From Brooklawnia cerclae (GTDB lineage Bacteria > Actinomycetota > Actinomycetes > Propionibacteriales > Propionibacteriaceae): a DNA stretch of 64,000 nt. This document shows positions 47,596 through 57,132 of the stretch, in pieces. Every line of letters starts with the position of its first letter. The first letter of the stretch is position 1. The position numbers were made by a program, and so were the translations under genes. The stretch lies in NCBI RefSeq assembly GCF_011758645.1, contig NZ_JAAMOZ010000004.1, positions 124,001 to 188,000 on the forward strand, read 5' to 3'. The notes beneath the pieces are model-generated. The model worked only from the letters and a program-made list of their open reading frames with translations, did no database searches and was not told where the DNA came from.

Positions 47596-49635
47596 GTGGA
47601 CAGGACCGGGATGCACGCGACGCGGCGGCGAGGGCGTCCCCTGGCCCGCCGAGCCCGGCGCCCGCTGCTCGCCGGTCTCGTCATGGCGCTGTTATGCCTT
47701 GTCATACCGTATGGGACGCCTGCCGCGAGCGCGGACGAGTCCACCTACCTCCGCGTCGAGTTGACGTCGGTCACTCCGACCGTGCTGACCTCCAGCGGTG
47801 ATCTCGTGGTCGAGGGGCGCATCACCAACACCTCCGGAGCCCCGATCACCGGCGCAGAGGTGCGACTGTGGCGCGATGCCACGCCCATCGACGACGAGGC
47901 GAGCCTCGACCGGGCGCTCAGCGACACCCAGCCGCTCGGCGCCACGATGGAGTCGGACGGCGCCCGCGTGCTGGTCGCCGACGGCGGGACGCTCGCCGAC
48001 GGGGAGTCCGCGGACTTCACCGTGCAGGCTTCGCTCGATCCGAACGCGGACGAGTCGCTCTGGCTCACACCCTCGGGGGCGGCCTACCAGGTGGGCGTCG
48101 AGGTCTTCGGGACGGCATCGGTCGGCGGGTACCAACTGCTGGGCCGTTCCGCGGCCCTCATGGCCTATCCGGACGACACGACCGTGTCGGTGTCCACCGT
48201 CGTCGTGCTGGCGAGCCGCCCCACCCTGCTCCCGCTGGACAGCACCGGCAGCGAACCGGCCACCTTCGTGGACGCCTCGCTGCTCGGCGAACTGGCCAAT
48301 CGGCTCTCCGACCTGATGCGCCTTGCCGAGCAGCCGGGAGTCACCACTGTGATCGATCCCGCGCTCTTCGACGAGGTCACGGCGCTCGCCGCGGGCTTCC
48401 GCGTCCAGTTGCCCGACGGGACGCTACGTGACGGGACTCCGCAGGAATCCGCGCTCGCGGCCGCCTGGCTCGCCCGGCTCCAGGCTCTGCAGGACGACGG
48501 CACCCTCTACCGCGGCCTCTACGGCTCGCCCGACGTGACCGCAGCCGTGAGCGCGGGCCGCACCGACGTCCTCCTCCGTGCCGCCGCCGCTCTCACCGCC
48601 GATCATCCCCTGGCCGGGTTGCCGCTCGTCGTCGTCCCCACCGACTACGAAGTCGACACCGCCACGCTCGACGCGCTGAAACAGCTCGATCCCACGCTGG
48701 TGCTGGCGGGCAACGCCACCGGGGACGACGGCGTCCTCCACACCCGCGACGGTCTCCGGGTGGTCTCGGTGGCCGCTGACATCGCCGACGGCGGACCCGG
48801 TGACGACGCGACGACCCCCGCTCAGGTGCGAGGACGTCTGCTCGCGCAACAACTCGTCACCGCGAAAGAGGGCTCGGTGGCCGTGTCCGTGGTGACCACG
48901 AGCGCACAGGCGGCGCTCGAAGCCGAGACCGTGTCGTGGCGCAACCGCGTCGGGCTCGCCGAGCTGACCGGCTCCGATGCCGTGACCACCGACCTCGAAC
49001 TCGAGCCCGTCAGCACCGTGCCGGAGACCGGGACCCTGGCCTCGCGCACGGACGCGGTCGCCGAGGCGGTCGCCGCCTGGGGCGAACTGCGGGCCGACGA
49101 CGACTCCGAGCACCGGCTGAACGTCATGACGGCGACCGCGTGGTCGGGTGTGTTCGGCCGCGACGAGGACGCCCAGGTCGCCTGGCTGGATCGCATGGCG
49201 GGCCCCACCACCGTCCTGCGGTCGGACGCGATCCAGGTGCACGTCAGCGACTGGGTCACCACCTCCGAGGACGACAACCAGCTTCCGGTCACCGTGATCA
49301 ACACCACCGACGAACCGGTGACCGTCAAGGTGCACTTCGAGTCGGAGAACCCGTTGCGGATCTCGGTGGCCGATTCCGACCTGGTCGAGGTGGAGCCCGG
49401 GGAATCCGCCACCGTGCGTGTCAGCCCCCGCACCTCGGGCAACGGTAAGGTCGCGATCACGGCCCAACTGGTCACCGAGGGCGGTCACCCCGTCGGCTCG
49501 CAGGCGGCCTTCGTGATCACCGGCACCGAGGCCGGGCGGGTTGCCTGGCTCATTATCGTGGGGTCGGGTGCGGTGCTGCTCATCGCGACGGCTCTGCGTA
49601 TCCGCCAGGTCCGCCGCGAACGCAGGCAGGCCTGA
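47596..49635 (+). CDS. DUF6049 family secreted/membrane-anchored protein
   Basis: 679 residues from GTG 47596 (ATG 47611 is the alternative). Signal sequence after an Arg-rich start (RRARRPLLAGLVMALLCL, cleavage near PAASA). A large outer domain rich in Asp/Thr/Val follows (LRVELTSVTPTVLTSSGDL at its start), with a C-terminal Ig-like part (NPLRISVADSDLVEVEPGES) and one TM (AWLIIVGSGAVLLIATALRI) before a short basic tail. The family (Rv3909-like) is conserved between pcnA and murJ in actinobacteria; its function is unknown but linked by context to cell-wall work. Confidence 0.85.
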   Translation: MDRTGMHATRRRGRPLARRARRPLLAGLVMALLCLVIPYGTPAASADESTYLRVELTSVTPTVLTSSGDLVVEGRITNTSGAPITGAEVRLWRDATPIDDEASLDRALSDTQPLGATMESDGARVLVADGGTLADGESADFTVQASLDPNADESLWLTPSGAAYQVGVEVFGTASVGGYQLLGRSAALMAYPDDTTVSVSTVVVLASRPTLLPLDSTGSEPATFVDASLLGELANRLSDLMRLAEQPGVTTVIDPALFDEVTALAAGFRVQLPDGTLRDGTPQESALAAAWLARLQALQDDGTLYRGLYGSPDVTAAVSAGRTDVLLRAAAALTADHPLAGLPLVVVPTDYEVDTATLDALKQLDPTLVLAGNATGDDGVLHTRDGLRVVSVAADIADGGPGDDATTPAQVRGRLLAQQLVTAKEGSVAVSVVTTSAQAALEAETVSWRNRVGLAELTGSDAVTTDLELEPVSTVPETGTLASRTDAVAEAVAAWGELRADDDSEHRLNVMTATAWSGVFGRDEDAQVAWLDRMAGPTTVLRSDAIQVHVSDWVTTSEDDNQLPVTVINTTDEPVTVKVHFESENPLRISVADSDLVEVEPGESATVRVSPRTSGNGKVAITAQLVTEGGHPVGSQAAFVITGTEAGRVAWLIIVGSGAVLLIATALRIRQVRRERRQA

Positions 49636-49704
49636 CCCCCGGGCACATCGCACAGCGTCGTACGGCAGACTTGAGCAGCGGAAACAGCAGAAGGGAGCGG
49701 GGAC

Positions 49705-51558
49705 TTGGGCGATTCGTACGCCACCGATCCCACTGGTCGGCTCGAACTATCGCAGGTGTCGGCGGGATTGATCCTCAGTGGTCGATACCGGTTGGACGCC
49801 CTGCTCGCCCACAGCCGAAACGTCATGACCTGGCGCGCCATCGACCAGGTGCTGTCCCGGCCCGTGCTCATCCACCTCCTGGAACCCGAGGATCCCCGGC
49901 TGGGGACGGTGTTCCAGGCCGCCCGCGAGGCCGCCACGGTGACCGACTCCCGGTTCCTGCGCGTGCTGGACGCCCTGGAGGCCCACGGACAGGAACCCTG
50001 GTCGTTCGTCGTCTGCGAGTACGCGATCGGTGATTCCGTGCAGCAACTCCTGACGGACGGCCACCTGAGCACGCCTCAGGCGGCGTTCATCGTCTCGCAG
50101 GTCGCCCAGGCATTGGCGCCGCTGCACGCTCGCGGCCTGTTCCACCTACGCATCAGCCCCGATTCGGTGATCATCACCGGCAACGGCAACGTCAAGATCG
50201 TCGGCCTCCTCGTGGACGCGGCGCTGCGTCCCGAGGCCGGGGAGAGCGAACTGGACTGGGTGAAGCGCGAGGCGATCGACATGCGCGGGCTCGGGGCACT
50301 GTTGTACGCGTGTCTCACGGCTCGCTGGCCGGTGCCGCCGACCGAACCTCAGCGCGTCCACTGGGGGCTGCCACCGGCACCGCTGCTGGGCCTTCCCCCC
50401 ATGCCCGGCGGGCCGAACGAACAGATGTGGCCCGCTCCGAACGAACTGGAACGCTCGGTCGACCCACAGGTCTCGTCGGTGGCCATGGCGGCCCTCCGTC
50501 CGGGCCTGGGCATCGCCGGGCCGAGTCTGCGCACGGCGGACGACCTGGTGGACGCGCTCGACAGCGTCGTCGACCGGTTGGACGCCGAGGAGTCGCTCGA
50601 GCATCTGGTTCTCACCCACAACGGCGAGGTGCCCTCACCTCTGCCACCGGCCGTCCTCCCCGGCGCGGACGAGGACGACCGTCCCACGCAGAACCTCCAG
50701 AACACCCACGTGGTGTCGATGGACGACATTCCGACCGCGGCCATGGCGGCGGTGCCGCCGGACGACGCAGGCCCCGGCACCCCGGGGCAGGGCAGATACG
50801 GCGCGATGCCCGCGTCCGCGTCGAACCCCTACACGAACCGCCCCGGCACCGACCCGTACGCGAGCCGCCCCGCGGCCGATCCCTACGCGGACCGACCCAC
50901 ACCCGTGCCCGCTCCCCCTCGGCAGCGCCCCCAGAAGGTGAGTGCCGGGACGCTGGGTCGGCGCTGGCTGCTCGTCCTGGCCGCTTTCGTCGTGATCTCG
51001 CTGGTCGTCCTCCAGGTACGCGGCTGTGCGCAGCAGGACGACTCATCGGTCGCCCCCACCGAGCAGGCCTCGAGCACCACCGTGCCGACCGATGTCGCCA
51101 TCGTGGACGCGTTCGACTTCGATCCGACCGCCGACGGCGGGGACGCCAACGAGAACGCCGAGGACGTGCCGCTGGCGGTCGACGGCGACCCGTCGACGGT
51201 CTGGCACACACTGACCTACTACAACAACCCGGCCTTCGGCGGGCTCAAGCCCGGCGCGGGGATCGTCCTCGACCTGGGCGAGCCGACCCTGGTGTCCCAC
51301 GTCTCGCTCGTGCTCGCCAACGAGCCCAGCCAGTTGCAGCTGATGGTGCCCGCTGAGGCCGACGCCGACCAGCCTCCGATGGACACCGTGGATCAGTGGG
51401 AGGTGATCGCCTCCGATGCCGCCGCCGGCACCGACACGACGCTCACGCCCGACTCACCCGTCGAGACCCGCTGGGTGATGGTCTACTTCACCGGGCTGCC
51501 CGCGGTGGCCAGCGCCCAGTACCGGTCGGGCATCGCCGAGGTCACCGTGAACGACTGA
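49705..51558 (+). CDS. Membrane-bound pseudokinase with extracellular discoidin-like domain
   Basis: 617 residues; TTG start with AAGGGAG upstream. The N-terminal kinase-like fold (about 25-300) lacks catalytic residues: the VAIK lysine position reads VLIHLLE, the HRD loop reads HLRISPDSVIIT, and DFG reads VKIVGLL. An acidic/Pro-rich linker (about 310-415) leads to a TM (RWLLVLAAFVVISLVVLQV, about 420-440) and an outer domain (about 465-617; VDGDPSTVWHT, LVSHVSLVL) like the sugar-binding domain of the MviN-associated kinase Rv3910. In relatives it is fused to or next to MurJ, and its phosphorylated form recruits FhaA. No murJ is present here. Confidence 0.85.
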   Translation: MGDSYATDPTGRLELSQVSAGLILSGRYRLDALLAHSRNVMTWRAIDQVLSRPVLIHLLEPEDPRLGTVFQAAREAATVTDSRFLRVLDALEAHGQEPWSFVVCEYAIGDSVQQLLTDGHLSTPQAAFIVSQVAQALAPLHARGLFHLRISPDSVIITGNGNVKIVGLLVDAALRPEAGESELDWVKREAIDMRGLGALLYACLTARWPVPPTEPQRVHWGLPPAPLLGLPPMPGGPNEQMWPAPNELERSVDPQVSSVAMAALRPGLGIAGPSLRTADDLVDALDSVVDRLDAEESLEHLVLTHNGEVPSPLPPAVLPGADEDDRPTQNLQNTHVVSMDDIPTAAMAAVPPDDAGPGTPGQGRYGAMPASASNPYTNRPGTDPYASRPAADPYADRPTPVPAPPRQRPQKVSAGTLGRRWLLVLAAFVVISLVVLQVRGCAQQDDSSVAPTEQASSTTVPTDVAIVDAFDFDPTADGGDANENAEDVPLAVDGDPSTVWHTLTYYNNPAFGGLKPGAGIVLDLGEPTLVSHVSLVLANEPSQLQLMVPAEADADQPPMDTVDQWEVIASDAAAGTDTTLTPDSPVETRWVMVYFTGLPAVASAQYRSGIAEVTVND

Positions 51559-51593
51559 GCCGGTGCGTCCAGCCGGATCTGCTGGTTGGTTCG

Positions 51594-51681
51594 AGTCCCT
51601 TCGACAGGCTCAGGGACCGGGAGACAGGCTCAGGGACCGGAGGCGGCGCGGATCACGGTCGTTGAGCCCGTCGAAACGACC
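51594..51681. repeat. TTCGACAGGCTCA repeat cluster
   Basis: CCCTTCGACAGGCTCAGGGA, then a partial copy GACAGGCTCAGGGACCGG, then the inverse GTTGAGCCCGTCGAAACGACC given as GTTGAGCCCG/TCGAAACGACC. It lies between the convergent pseudokinase and glpD genes, fits a bidirectional terminator, and belongs to the family at 33.5 and 38.0 kb. Confidence 0.8.
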
Positions 51682-51699
51682 ACCACCAACCGCCCAGCT

Positions 51700-53436
51700 T
51701 CAGCCCTCGATCGGCCCTGCCAGGTCGGTGGGAACGATGTCGGACGCCTGCATGCGTGCCTGCGAGGCCGACCGGTCGTCCGGCTCCTCTTCCGCCGCGA
51801 GTTCGGCGGCCACCCGCGCCAGGTAGTTCTCCCGCTCGTGTGTACATCGCTCGGCGTCCCAGTCGAGCAACGGCGCCGCGATCTCGAGCACCTCGTCGAC
51901 GGCCTCGGCGCCGCGATCGCGGTATTCCGAGTTGAGCCGTACCCGCTGCACCAGGATGTCCTCCAGGTGCTGGGCACCCTCGGCCACGCAAGCACGGGCC
52001 ACCTCGACGCGGAGGTACTCGGGAGCGGCTCCCAGCGGCGCCGCGAGGCCCGGGTCGTCGTCCACGAGTTCCAGAAGCTCGGGCAACTCGCTGCCGTAGC
52101 GGTCGAGCAGGTGAGTCATGACGGTCCTGTTCCAGCCGTAGATGCCTCCGATGCGGTCGGACTGGTTCGCCATCGCCTCCAACCCCTGCGCACCCAGCAG
52201 CGGGGTGTGGTCGGTGATGCTGGGGCGCTTGCGCGCCTCGTGCTTGCCGAGCAGGAAGTCCACCGCGTCGCGTGCCATCACCCGGTAGGTGGTCAGCTTG
52301 CCACCGGCGATCGCGACCATGCCCGGCGCGACCCTGGTGACGCTGTGCTCGCGACTCACCTTGGTCGTCTTCGCGCCGGAACTGCGGTGCGGTTGCAGCA
52401 GCGGCCGCAGGCCGGCGTAGGTGCCGCGGATATCGTCCCTCGTCAGCGGCTTGGCGAGCACCTGGTTGGCCTGCTCCAGCACGTAGTCGATGTCCTCACT
52501 GGTGGCCACGGGATGTTCGCGCTGCTCGTGCCAGGCGGTGTCGGTGGTGCCGATCACCCAGTAGTACTGCCAGGGAATGATGAACAGCACCGATTTCTCC
52601 GTGCGCAGGAAGATGCCGGTCTGCGCGCGGATGCGATCGCGCGGCACGACGATGTGAATGCCCTTGGACGCCAGCACCTGGAGCCCGGCCTCGGGGGCGG
52701 CCAGTGCCTGCGTCTGCTCGGTCCACACGCCGGTGGCGTTGATGATCCCCTTCGTGCGCACCGCGGTCTCATCGCCGGTCTCGAGGTCTCGCACGACCAG
52801 TCCGGTGACCCGGGTGCTCGGCCCGCGCGTGATCGACACCACCTTGGTGCGGCTGACCGCCCGCGCCCCGTACTCGAGGGCCGTGCGCACCAGCGTGAGC
52901 ACCAGGCGCGCGTCGTCCACGCGTGCGTCGTAGAACTCGATCGCTCCCACGAGGGAGTCGGCCTTTATGTCCGGGAACCGCTCGACGGCGCCTTCGCGGG
53001 TGCGGTGCCGCTGTGGTGGGACGCTGCGCCCGGTCTGGACGAACGACAGGGCGTCGTACATGCCGACGCCCACCGCGGAGTACGTGCGCTCGACCACCGG
53101 GGTCTTGAGCGGCCACAGGAAGGGCTGGGCCTTGACCAGATGCGGGGCCAGCGTGTTGAGCAGCAGCCCGCGTTCGTGCAGCGCCTCGGCCACGAGTCTG
53201 AAATCGAGCTGGTAGAGGTAGCGCAGACCACCGTGAACCAGCCGGCTCGACCGGCTCGACGTGCCGGACGCCCAGTCCTGCGCCTCGACGATCGCCGTTC
53301 TCAGCCCGCGCGACGCCGCGTCGAGGGCGATACCGGCCCCGGTCACGCCGCCCCCGATGACCACGACGTCGAACTCCTCCTCGGCGAGCGCCGCGAGATG
53401 CTGCTGACGCTGCTCGGGATTCAATCTGTTACCCAT
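51700..53436 (-). CDS. glpD: Glycerol-3-phosphate dehydrogenase, FAD-dependent
   Basis: Oxidises glycerol-3-phosphate to dihydroxyacetone phosphate at the membrane, passing electrons to quinone. 578 residues. FAD loop VVVIGGGVTGAGIALDAASRG, SSRSSRLVHGGLRYL, FIIPWQYYWVIGTTDT, AIAGGKLTTYRVMA. The start at 53436 is preferred over 53460 because GGGGGGA lies about 9 bases upstream of it. TAGAGT (53479-53484, minus strand) may be its -10. It interrupts the usual pseudokinase-sigM-trxB order and is divergent from the phosphatase gene. Confidence 0.95.
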   Translation of the reverse strand: MGNRLNPEQRQQHLAALAEEEFDVVVIGGGVTGAGIALDAASRGLRTAIVEAQDWASGTSSRSSRLVHGGLRYLYQLDFRLVAEALHERGLLLNTLAPHLVKAQPFLWPLKTPVVERTYSAVGVGMYDALSFVQTGRSVPPQRHRTREGAVERFPDIKADSLVGAIEFYDARVDDARLVLTLVRTALEYGARAVSRTKVVSITRGPSTRVTGLVVRDLETGDETAVRTKGIINATGVWTEQTQALAAPEAGLQVLASKGIHIVVPRDRIRAQTGIFLRTEKSVLFIIPWQYYWVIGTTDTAWHEQREHPVATSEDIDYVLEQANQVLAKPLTRDDIRGTYAGLRPLLQPHRSSGAKTTKVSREHSVTRVAPGMVAIAGGKLTTYRVMARDAVDFLLGKHEARKRPSITDHTPLLGAQGLEAMANQSDRIGGIYGWNRTVMTHLLDRYGSELPELLELVDDDPGLAAPLGAAPEYLRVEVARACVAEGAQHLEDILVQRVRLNSEYRDRGAEAVDEVLEIAAPLLDWDAERCTHERENYLARVAAELAAEEEPDDRSASQARMQASDIVPTDLAGPIEG

Positions 53437-53575
53437 GAAGCCTGATCCCCCCGCGACCATCCGGCAGATGTTGCCCCCACTCTAGGCGCGGGGCTCTCAG
53501 AGGCACTATCGAACGAGTCTTCCGCTCCGCCGTCGGGTGCGAGCGGCATTGGCCGGGCATGCCAAGATGGGGCCC

Positions 53576-54301
53576 GTGAAGCTGCTGATCATCCGCCACG
53601 GACAGTCCTCCAACAACCTTCTGCAGGAGACCACAGGCTCTTTCGTCGGACGATCCCCCGATCCTGTGCTGACCGATCTGGGACAGCGGCAGGCGGCACG
53701 CCTGGCGGAGGCGATGAGGACCGGCGTGCAGCCCGCTCCCGCGGTGCTGTACTCGTCGCTGATGGTTCGGGCGGTGCAGACCGCTGCTGTGCTGGCCGAG
53801 GCTCTCGACGTCCCGGTGGCGGGCCATCTGGAGGCCTACGAGTGCGGCGGCCCCTACGAGGGCTCGCCGCTGCATCCGAAGCCGCATCCAGGATCGCCCG
53901 CGAGCGTGCTACACGGCATCACCTCGCGGCTGAACCTGCCCGAAGGAGCCGGCGAGCAGGGCTGGTACCGCGGCGACGGGGAGGACGACGCCGCCCGCGC
54001 GCGGCGTGGGGCCCGCGTCATCGATGACCTCAAGCACAGGCACCTCGGTCAGGACGTCTTGGTGGGCCTCGTGTGCCACGAGTGGATCAGCCAGCACCTG
54101 ATTCGCGCCGCGATCGGCTTCGACGCCCCGGGAGGGCTCGCCGAGCCCTGGTTCAGCCTCAACAACACCGGAACGGTGCTCATCGACTTCGAGCAGCCCG
54201 TGCCGGTCACCGAGGTCGCCCACAACGGCGGTTCGGTGGAACGGGTGCTGGAGTGGCACAACAACTGCCGCCACCTGGCACCGGACGAGATCTCCAGCTG
54301 A
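53576..54301 (+). CDS. Histidine phosphatase (phosphoglycerate-mutase-like) family protein
   Basis: 241 residues. RHG motif in LLIIRHGQSSNN at the N-terminus makes the phospho-His; SSLMVRAVQTAAVLA, AYECGGPYEG and the second His in LVCHEWISQHL complete the site. Substrate unknown. GTG 53576 is chosen because it leaves KLLIIRHGQ at the N-terminus and CAAGAT (53563-53568) 7 bases before it may be a -10; ATG and upstream codons in the same frame are possible. Confidence 0.87.
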   Translation: MKLLIIRHGQSSNNLLQETTGSFVGRSPDPVLTDLGQRQAARLAEAMRTGVQPAPAVLYSSLMVRAVQTAAVLAEALDVPVAGHLEAYECGGPYEGSPLHPKPHPGSPASVLHGITSRLNLPEGAGEQGWYRGDGEDDAARARRGARVIDDLKHRHLGQDVLVGLVCHEWISQHLIRAAIGFDAPGGLAEPWFSLNNTGTVLIDFEQPVPVTEVAHNGGSVERVLEWHNNCRHLAPDEISS

Positions 54302-54502
54302 GGTCGCCGGTCGCCTCGTCGAGTTCGGTACCGGCACGAGAGCCGGGGCGAACCTGCGGGACGAAACCCTGGGCGAGTGGGCAGGCCGGGGTTCGATCGC
54401 GTAGTATTCCCATCTCTAGTAATTCTGCAAGATTCATTTAGAAACCGGTCGAATACGGACGCCGCTGCCGGGTCGAAGACCCGCCGCCGCGGGCGGCATG
54501 AT

Positions 54503-54528
54503 GGAATAGCAGGCACAGCTGCGGCGTT
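54503..54528 (+). promoter_or_regulatory. SigR/SigH-type promoter of trxB
   Basis: GGAAT (54503-54507), 18 bases, then GTT (54526-54528). This matches the GGAAT-N18-GTT consensus of the thiol-stress sigma factors SigR (Streptomyces) and SigH (mycobacteria), which control trxB-trxA. It lies about 57 bases before the trxB ATG. The rest of the 283-base gap upstream contains no gene. Confidence 0.65.
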
Positions 54529-54584
54529 GTTCGTCCGCAACGGTCGCACAGTCGACCGCACGTCTTCTCCAGAGAGGTCACGTC

Positions 54585-55685
54585 ATGACGACCAACCCGT
54601 TCGCCACCGCCGGCGGCAACCTGGCCGGCCTGTCGGTGCCGTCCACCGGCGCAGATCACGTGCCTGTGGCCGAATCGGCGTCCGACGAGGCCGGGGAGGT
54701 CCGCGAGGTCATCATCGTGGGCAGTGGACCCACCGGGTACACCGCGGCCATCTACACCGGCCGCGCCGAACTGCGGCCGATCGTCCTGGAGGGGTCGGTG
54801 ACCGCGGGCGGAGCCCTGATGACCACGACCGACGTCGAGAACTTCCCGGGCTTCCCCGAGTCGGTGCTCGGGCCCGATCTGATGGCCAAGATGCGCGAGC
54901 AGGCCGAGCGTTTCGGGGCGGAGCTCATCGCGGACGACGCGGTGCGGCTCGACCTCACCGGCGACATCAAGACCGTCGAGGACTCGTCCGGCAACATCTA
55001 CCGTGCCCGGACCGTGATCCTCGCGATGGGCTCCGGCTACCGCAGGCTCGGCATCGCGGACGAGGAGAGGTACTCGGGCAAGGGCGTGAGCTGGTGCGCG
55101 ACCTGCGACGGCTTCTTCTACCGCAACAAGCCGATCGCCGTCGTCGGGGGCGGCGACTCCGCCGCCGAGGAGGCCACCTTCCTCACCCGCTTCGCCTCCG
55201 AGGTGACCCTCATCCATCGGCGCGATGAGCTGAGGGCCTCGAAGATCATGGTCGACAGGGTTCGCAGCAACCCCAAGATCAAGCTCGCATGGAACAGCGA
55301 GATCGTCGACATGGACGGCGATCCCACGCTGAAGGAGCTCACGCTCCGCGACACCACGACGGGACAGACCCGGACGATCCCGGTCGACGGCCTGTTCGAG
55401 GCAATCGGGCACGTGCCGCGTTCCGAGCTGGTCGTCGGCCAGGTGGACGTCGACGAGGCCGGCTACGTGCTGGTGCAACCCGACACCACCCGGACGAACC
55501 TTCCCGGCGTCTTCGCCGCCGGCGATCTCGTCGACCACACCTACCGGCAGGCCGTCACCGCGGCCGGCTCGGGGTGCAAGGCGGCCCTGGACGCCGAGCG
55601 CTACCTCGCCGAACTGGACGACGCGGCCCCCGCGGTGGAGGTGCCCGTCATCGGGCGCCTCAAGACCGCCGCCACCGCGTCCTGA
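54585..55685 (+). CDS. trxB: Thioredoxin reductase
   Basis: NADPH-dependent flavoenzyme that reduces thioredoxin. 366 residues, about 40 longer than usual at the N-terminus ([15 protein letters not shown] to SDEAGE), low-complexity and without homology. FAD loop [16 protein letters not shown], redox pair C171-A-T-C174, NADPH loop [22 protein letters not shown] and C-terminal [17 protein letters not shown] precedes ATG 54585. The next in-frame Met is far inside, so the extension seems real. trxA follows after 86 bases. Confidence 0.96.
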   Translation: MTTNPFATAGGNLAGLSVPSTGADHVPVAESASDEAGEVREVIIVGSGPTGYTAAIYTGRAELRPIVLEGSVTAGGALMTTTDVENFPGFPESVLGPDLMAKMREQAERFGAELIADDAVRLDLTGDIKTVEDSSGNIYRARTVILAMGSGYRRLGIADEERYSGKGVSWCATCDGFFYRNKPIAVVGGGDSAAEEATFLTRFASEVTLIHRRDELRASKIMVDRVRSNPKIKLAWNSEIVDMDGDPTLKELTLRDTTTGQTRTIPVDGLFEAIGHVPRSELVVGQVDVDEAGYVLVQPDTTRTNLPGVFAAGDLVDHTYRQAVTAAGSGCKAALDAERYLAELDDAAPAVEVPVIGRLKTAATAS

Positions 55686-55771
55686 TCCGCAGGATTGTCA
55701 CACCGGAGCCGTAGCATAGTGCGGCGTTGTCCCACACCCGTCGTATGGGGCAGATGAGAGAGGAGAACCCC

Positions 55772-56092
55772 ATGGCTGTGATCGAGGTCACCGACACGAC
55801 CTTCGAGCAGGAAGTTCTGAAGGCCACCAAACCAGTGCTCGTCGACTACTGGGCCGACTGGTGTTCCCCGTGCAAGCAGCTCAGCCCGATCGTGGACGAG
55901 CTCTCCGAGACCTACGGCGACCGCATGGTCTTCGCGAAGCTCGACACCAACACGAATCCCGACGTCCCGATGAAACAGGGCGTGATGGCGCTGCCGACCC
56001 TACAGTTCTTCGTGAACGGCGAGGTCGTCAGCGCACTCCAGGGCGGCAAGACCAAGGCTGCCCTGGTGAAAGCCATCGAATCGGTTCTCTGA
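55772..56092 (+). CDS. trxA: Thioredoxin
   Basis: Small dithiol protein reduced by TrxB. 106 residues. Active site WADWCSPCKQL with C31 and C34, where the second residue between the Cys is Pro but the first is Ser instead of the common Gly. cis-Pro in GVMALPTLQFF. AGAGGAGA precedes ATG 55772. TAGCAT at 55713-55718 may give it a promoter of its own besides read-through from trxB. Confidence 0.96.
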   Translation: MAVIEVTDTTFEQEVLKATKPVLVDYWADWCSPCKQLSPIVDELSETYGDRMVFAKLDTNTNPDVPMKQGVMALPTLQFFVNGEVVSALQGGKTKAALVKAIESVL

Positions 56093-56100
56093 GCACGGCA

Positions 56101-56144
56101 AACGAACGCCGGGTCCGGTCATCGCACCGGGCCCGGCGTTCGTT
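56101..56144. terminator. Bidirectional terminator between trxA and parB
   Basis: AACGAACGCCGGGTCCGG (56101-56118) pairs with 56127-56144 with one mismatch and an 8-base loop. It lies just after trxA and 32 bases from the end of the convergent parB. Confidence 0.8.
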
Positions 56145-56175
56145 CGTCCACACGCCATGCGTCCGGACGCTCGTC

Positions 56176-57132
56176 TCAGAGTCTTGCGGCGTCCTCGGGA
56201 CTCAGGATCGCCAGGATCCGTTCGAGATCATGTCTGTCGGCGAACTCGATGGTCAGCTTTCCCTTACGGGAACCGACGCTCACCTGCACCCGGGTGTCGA
56301 GCCGGTCGGCCAGTGTCGTCGCCGCCACCCGGACGTCCTCAGGAACCTCACGCTTCCGCCGGTCACCGGAGCCTCCGGCGCGATCCGGGCGACCCGATTC
56401 GGATGCCCGGACCATCAGCGTCACGGCTTCCTCGGCGGCGCGTACCGACATGCCCTCGGCGACGATCCGCTGGGCCAGCCTCTCCTGGTCGAGCGGATCG
56501 TCCAGCATGAGGATCGCACGCGCGTGTCCCGCCGACAGCACGCCGGCCGCCACGCGGCGTTGCACCGGCGAGGGCAGGTTGAGCAGGCGCAGCGTGTTGG
56601 AGATGTGCGGACGCGACCGCTGGACGCGTGTGGCCAGCTCCTCCTTGGTGCATCCGAAGTCGTCGAGGAGCTGCCGATAGGCGGCCGCCTCTTCCAGCGG
56701 GTTCAGCTGTGAACGGTGCAGGTTCTCCAGCAGCGCGTCCCGCAGCATGTCGCCGTCATCGGTCGCACGGACGATCGCCGGGATCTTCTCCAGCCCGGCC
56801 AGCTGGTGCGCGCGCCAACGCCGCTCGCCCATGATGAGTTCGTATCCGTCTCCCCGCCGGCGCACCACGACGGGCTGCAGCAGGCCGACGTCCCGCACGC
56901 TGTCGGCCAGCTCCTGCAGCGCGTCCTCGTCGAAGGTCTTCCGCGGCTGGTCCGGATTGGGGACGATGTCGGCGACCGGAATCTCGGCGAACCACGAACC
57001 GTCCTCCATCGGGGCGGACGCCTGCTGATCGGAAGGAACCTGGCGCTGGGAGGTTTCCACAGCTTCCAGGTCGGTGCGCTGAAAGAGCTCACCGAGGCCT
57101 CTCCCCAGACCGCCGGGTCGTTGCGGGCTCAT
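56176..57132 (-). CDS. parB: Chromosome partitioning protein ParB
   Basis: CTPase clamp that loads at parS and spreads, guiding origin segregation and SMC. 318 residues. N-terminal GGLGRGLGELF, ParB/Srx domain IPVADIVPNPDQPRKTF with ELIMGERRWRAHQLAG, HTH domain RVQRSRPHISNTLRLLNLP, and C-terminal dimerisation part (GKLTIEFADRHDLERIL). Its ATG overlaps the parA stop (ATGA). Confidence 0.97.
   Translation of the reverse strand: MSPQRPGGLGRGLGELFQRTDLEAVETSQRQVPSDQQASAPMEDGSWFAEIPVADIVPNPDQPRKTFDEDALQELADSVRDVGLLQPVVVRRRGDGYELIMGERRWRAHQLAGLEKIPAIVRATDDGDMLRDALLENLHRSQLNPLEEAAAYRQLLDDFGCTKEELATRVQRSRPHISNTLRLLNLPSPVQRRVAAGVLSAGHARAILMLDDPLDQERLAQRIVAEGMSVRAAEEAVTLMVRASESGRPDRAGGSGDRRKREVPEDVRVAATTLADRLDTRVQVSVGSRKGKLTIEFADRHDLERILAILSPEDAARL

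Noticed and set aside
51586-53445. 619-residue plus-strand frame opposite glpD
   Set aside because: Mirror of glpD codons; starts inside the repeat cluster; no motif.
56157-56712. Frames on the plus strand within parB, including 283 residues from 55861
   Set aside because: Run through trxA in the wrong frame and then opposite parB; no motifs.
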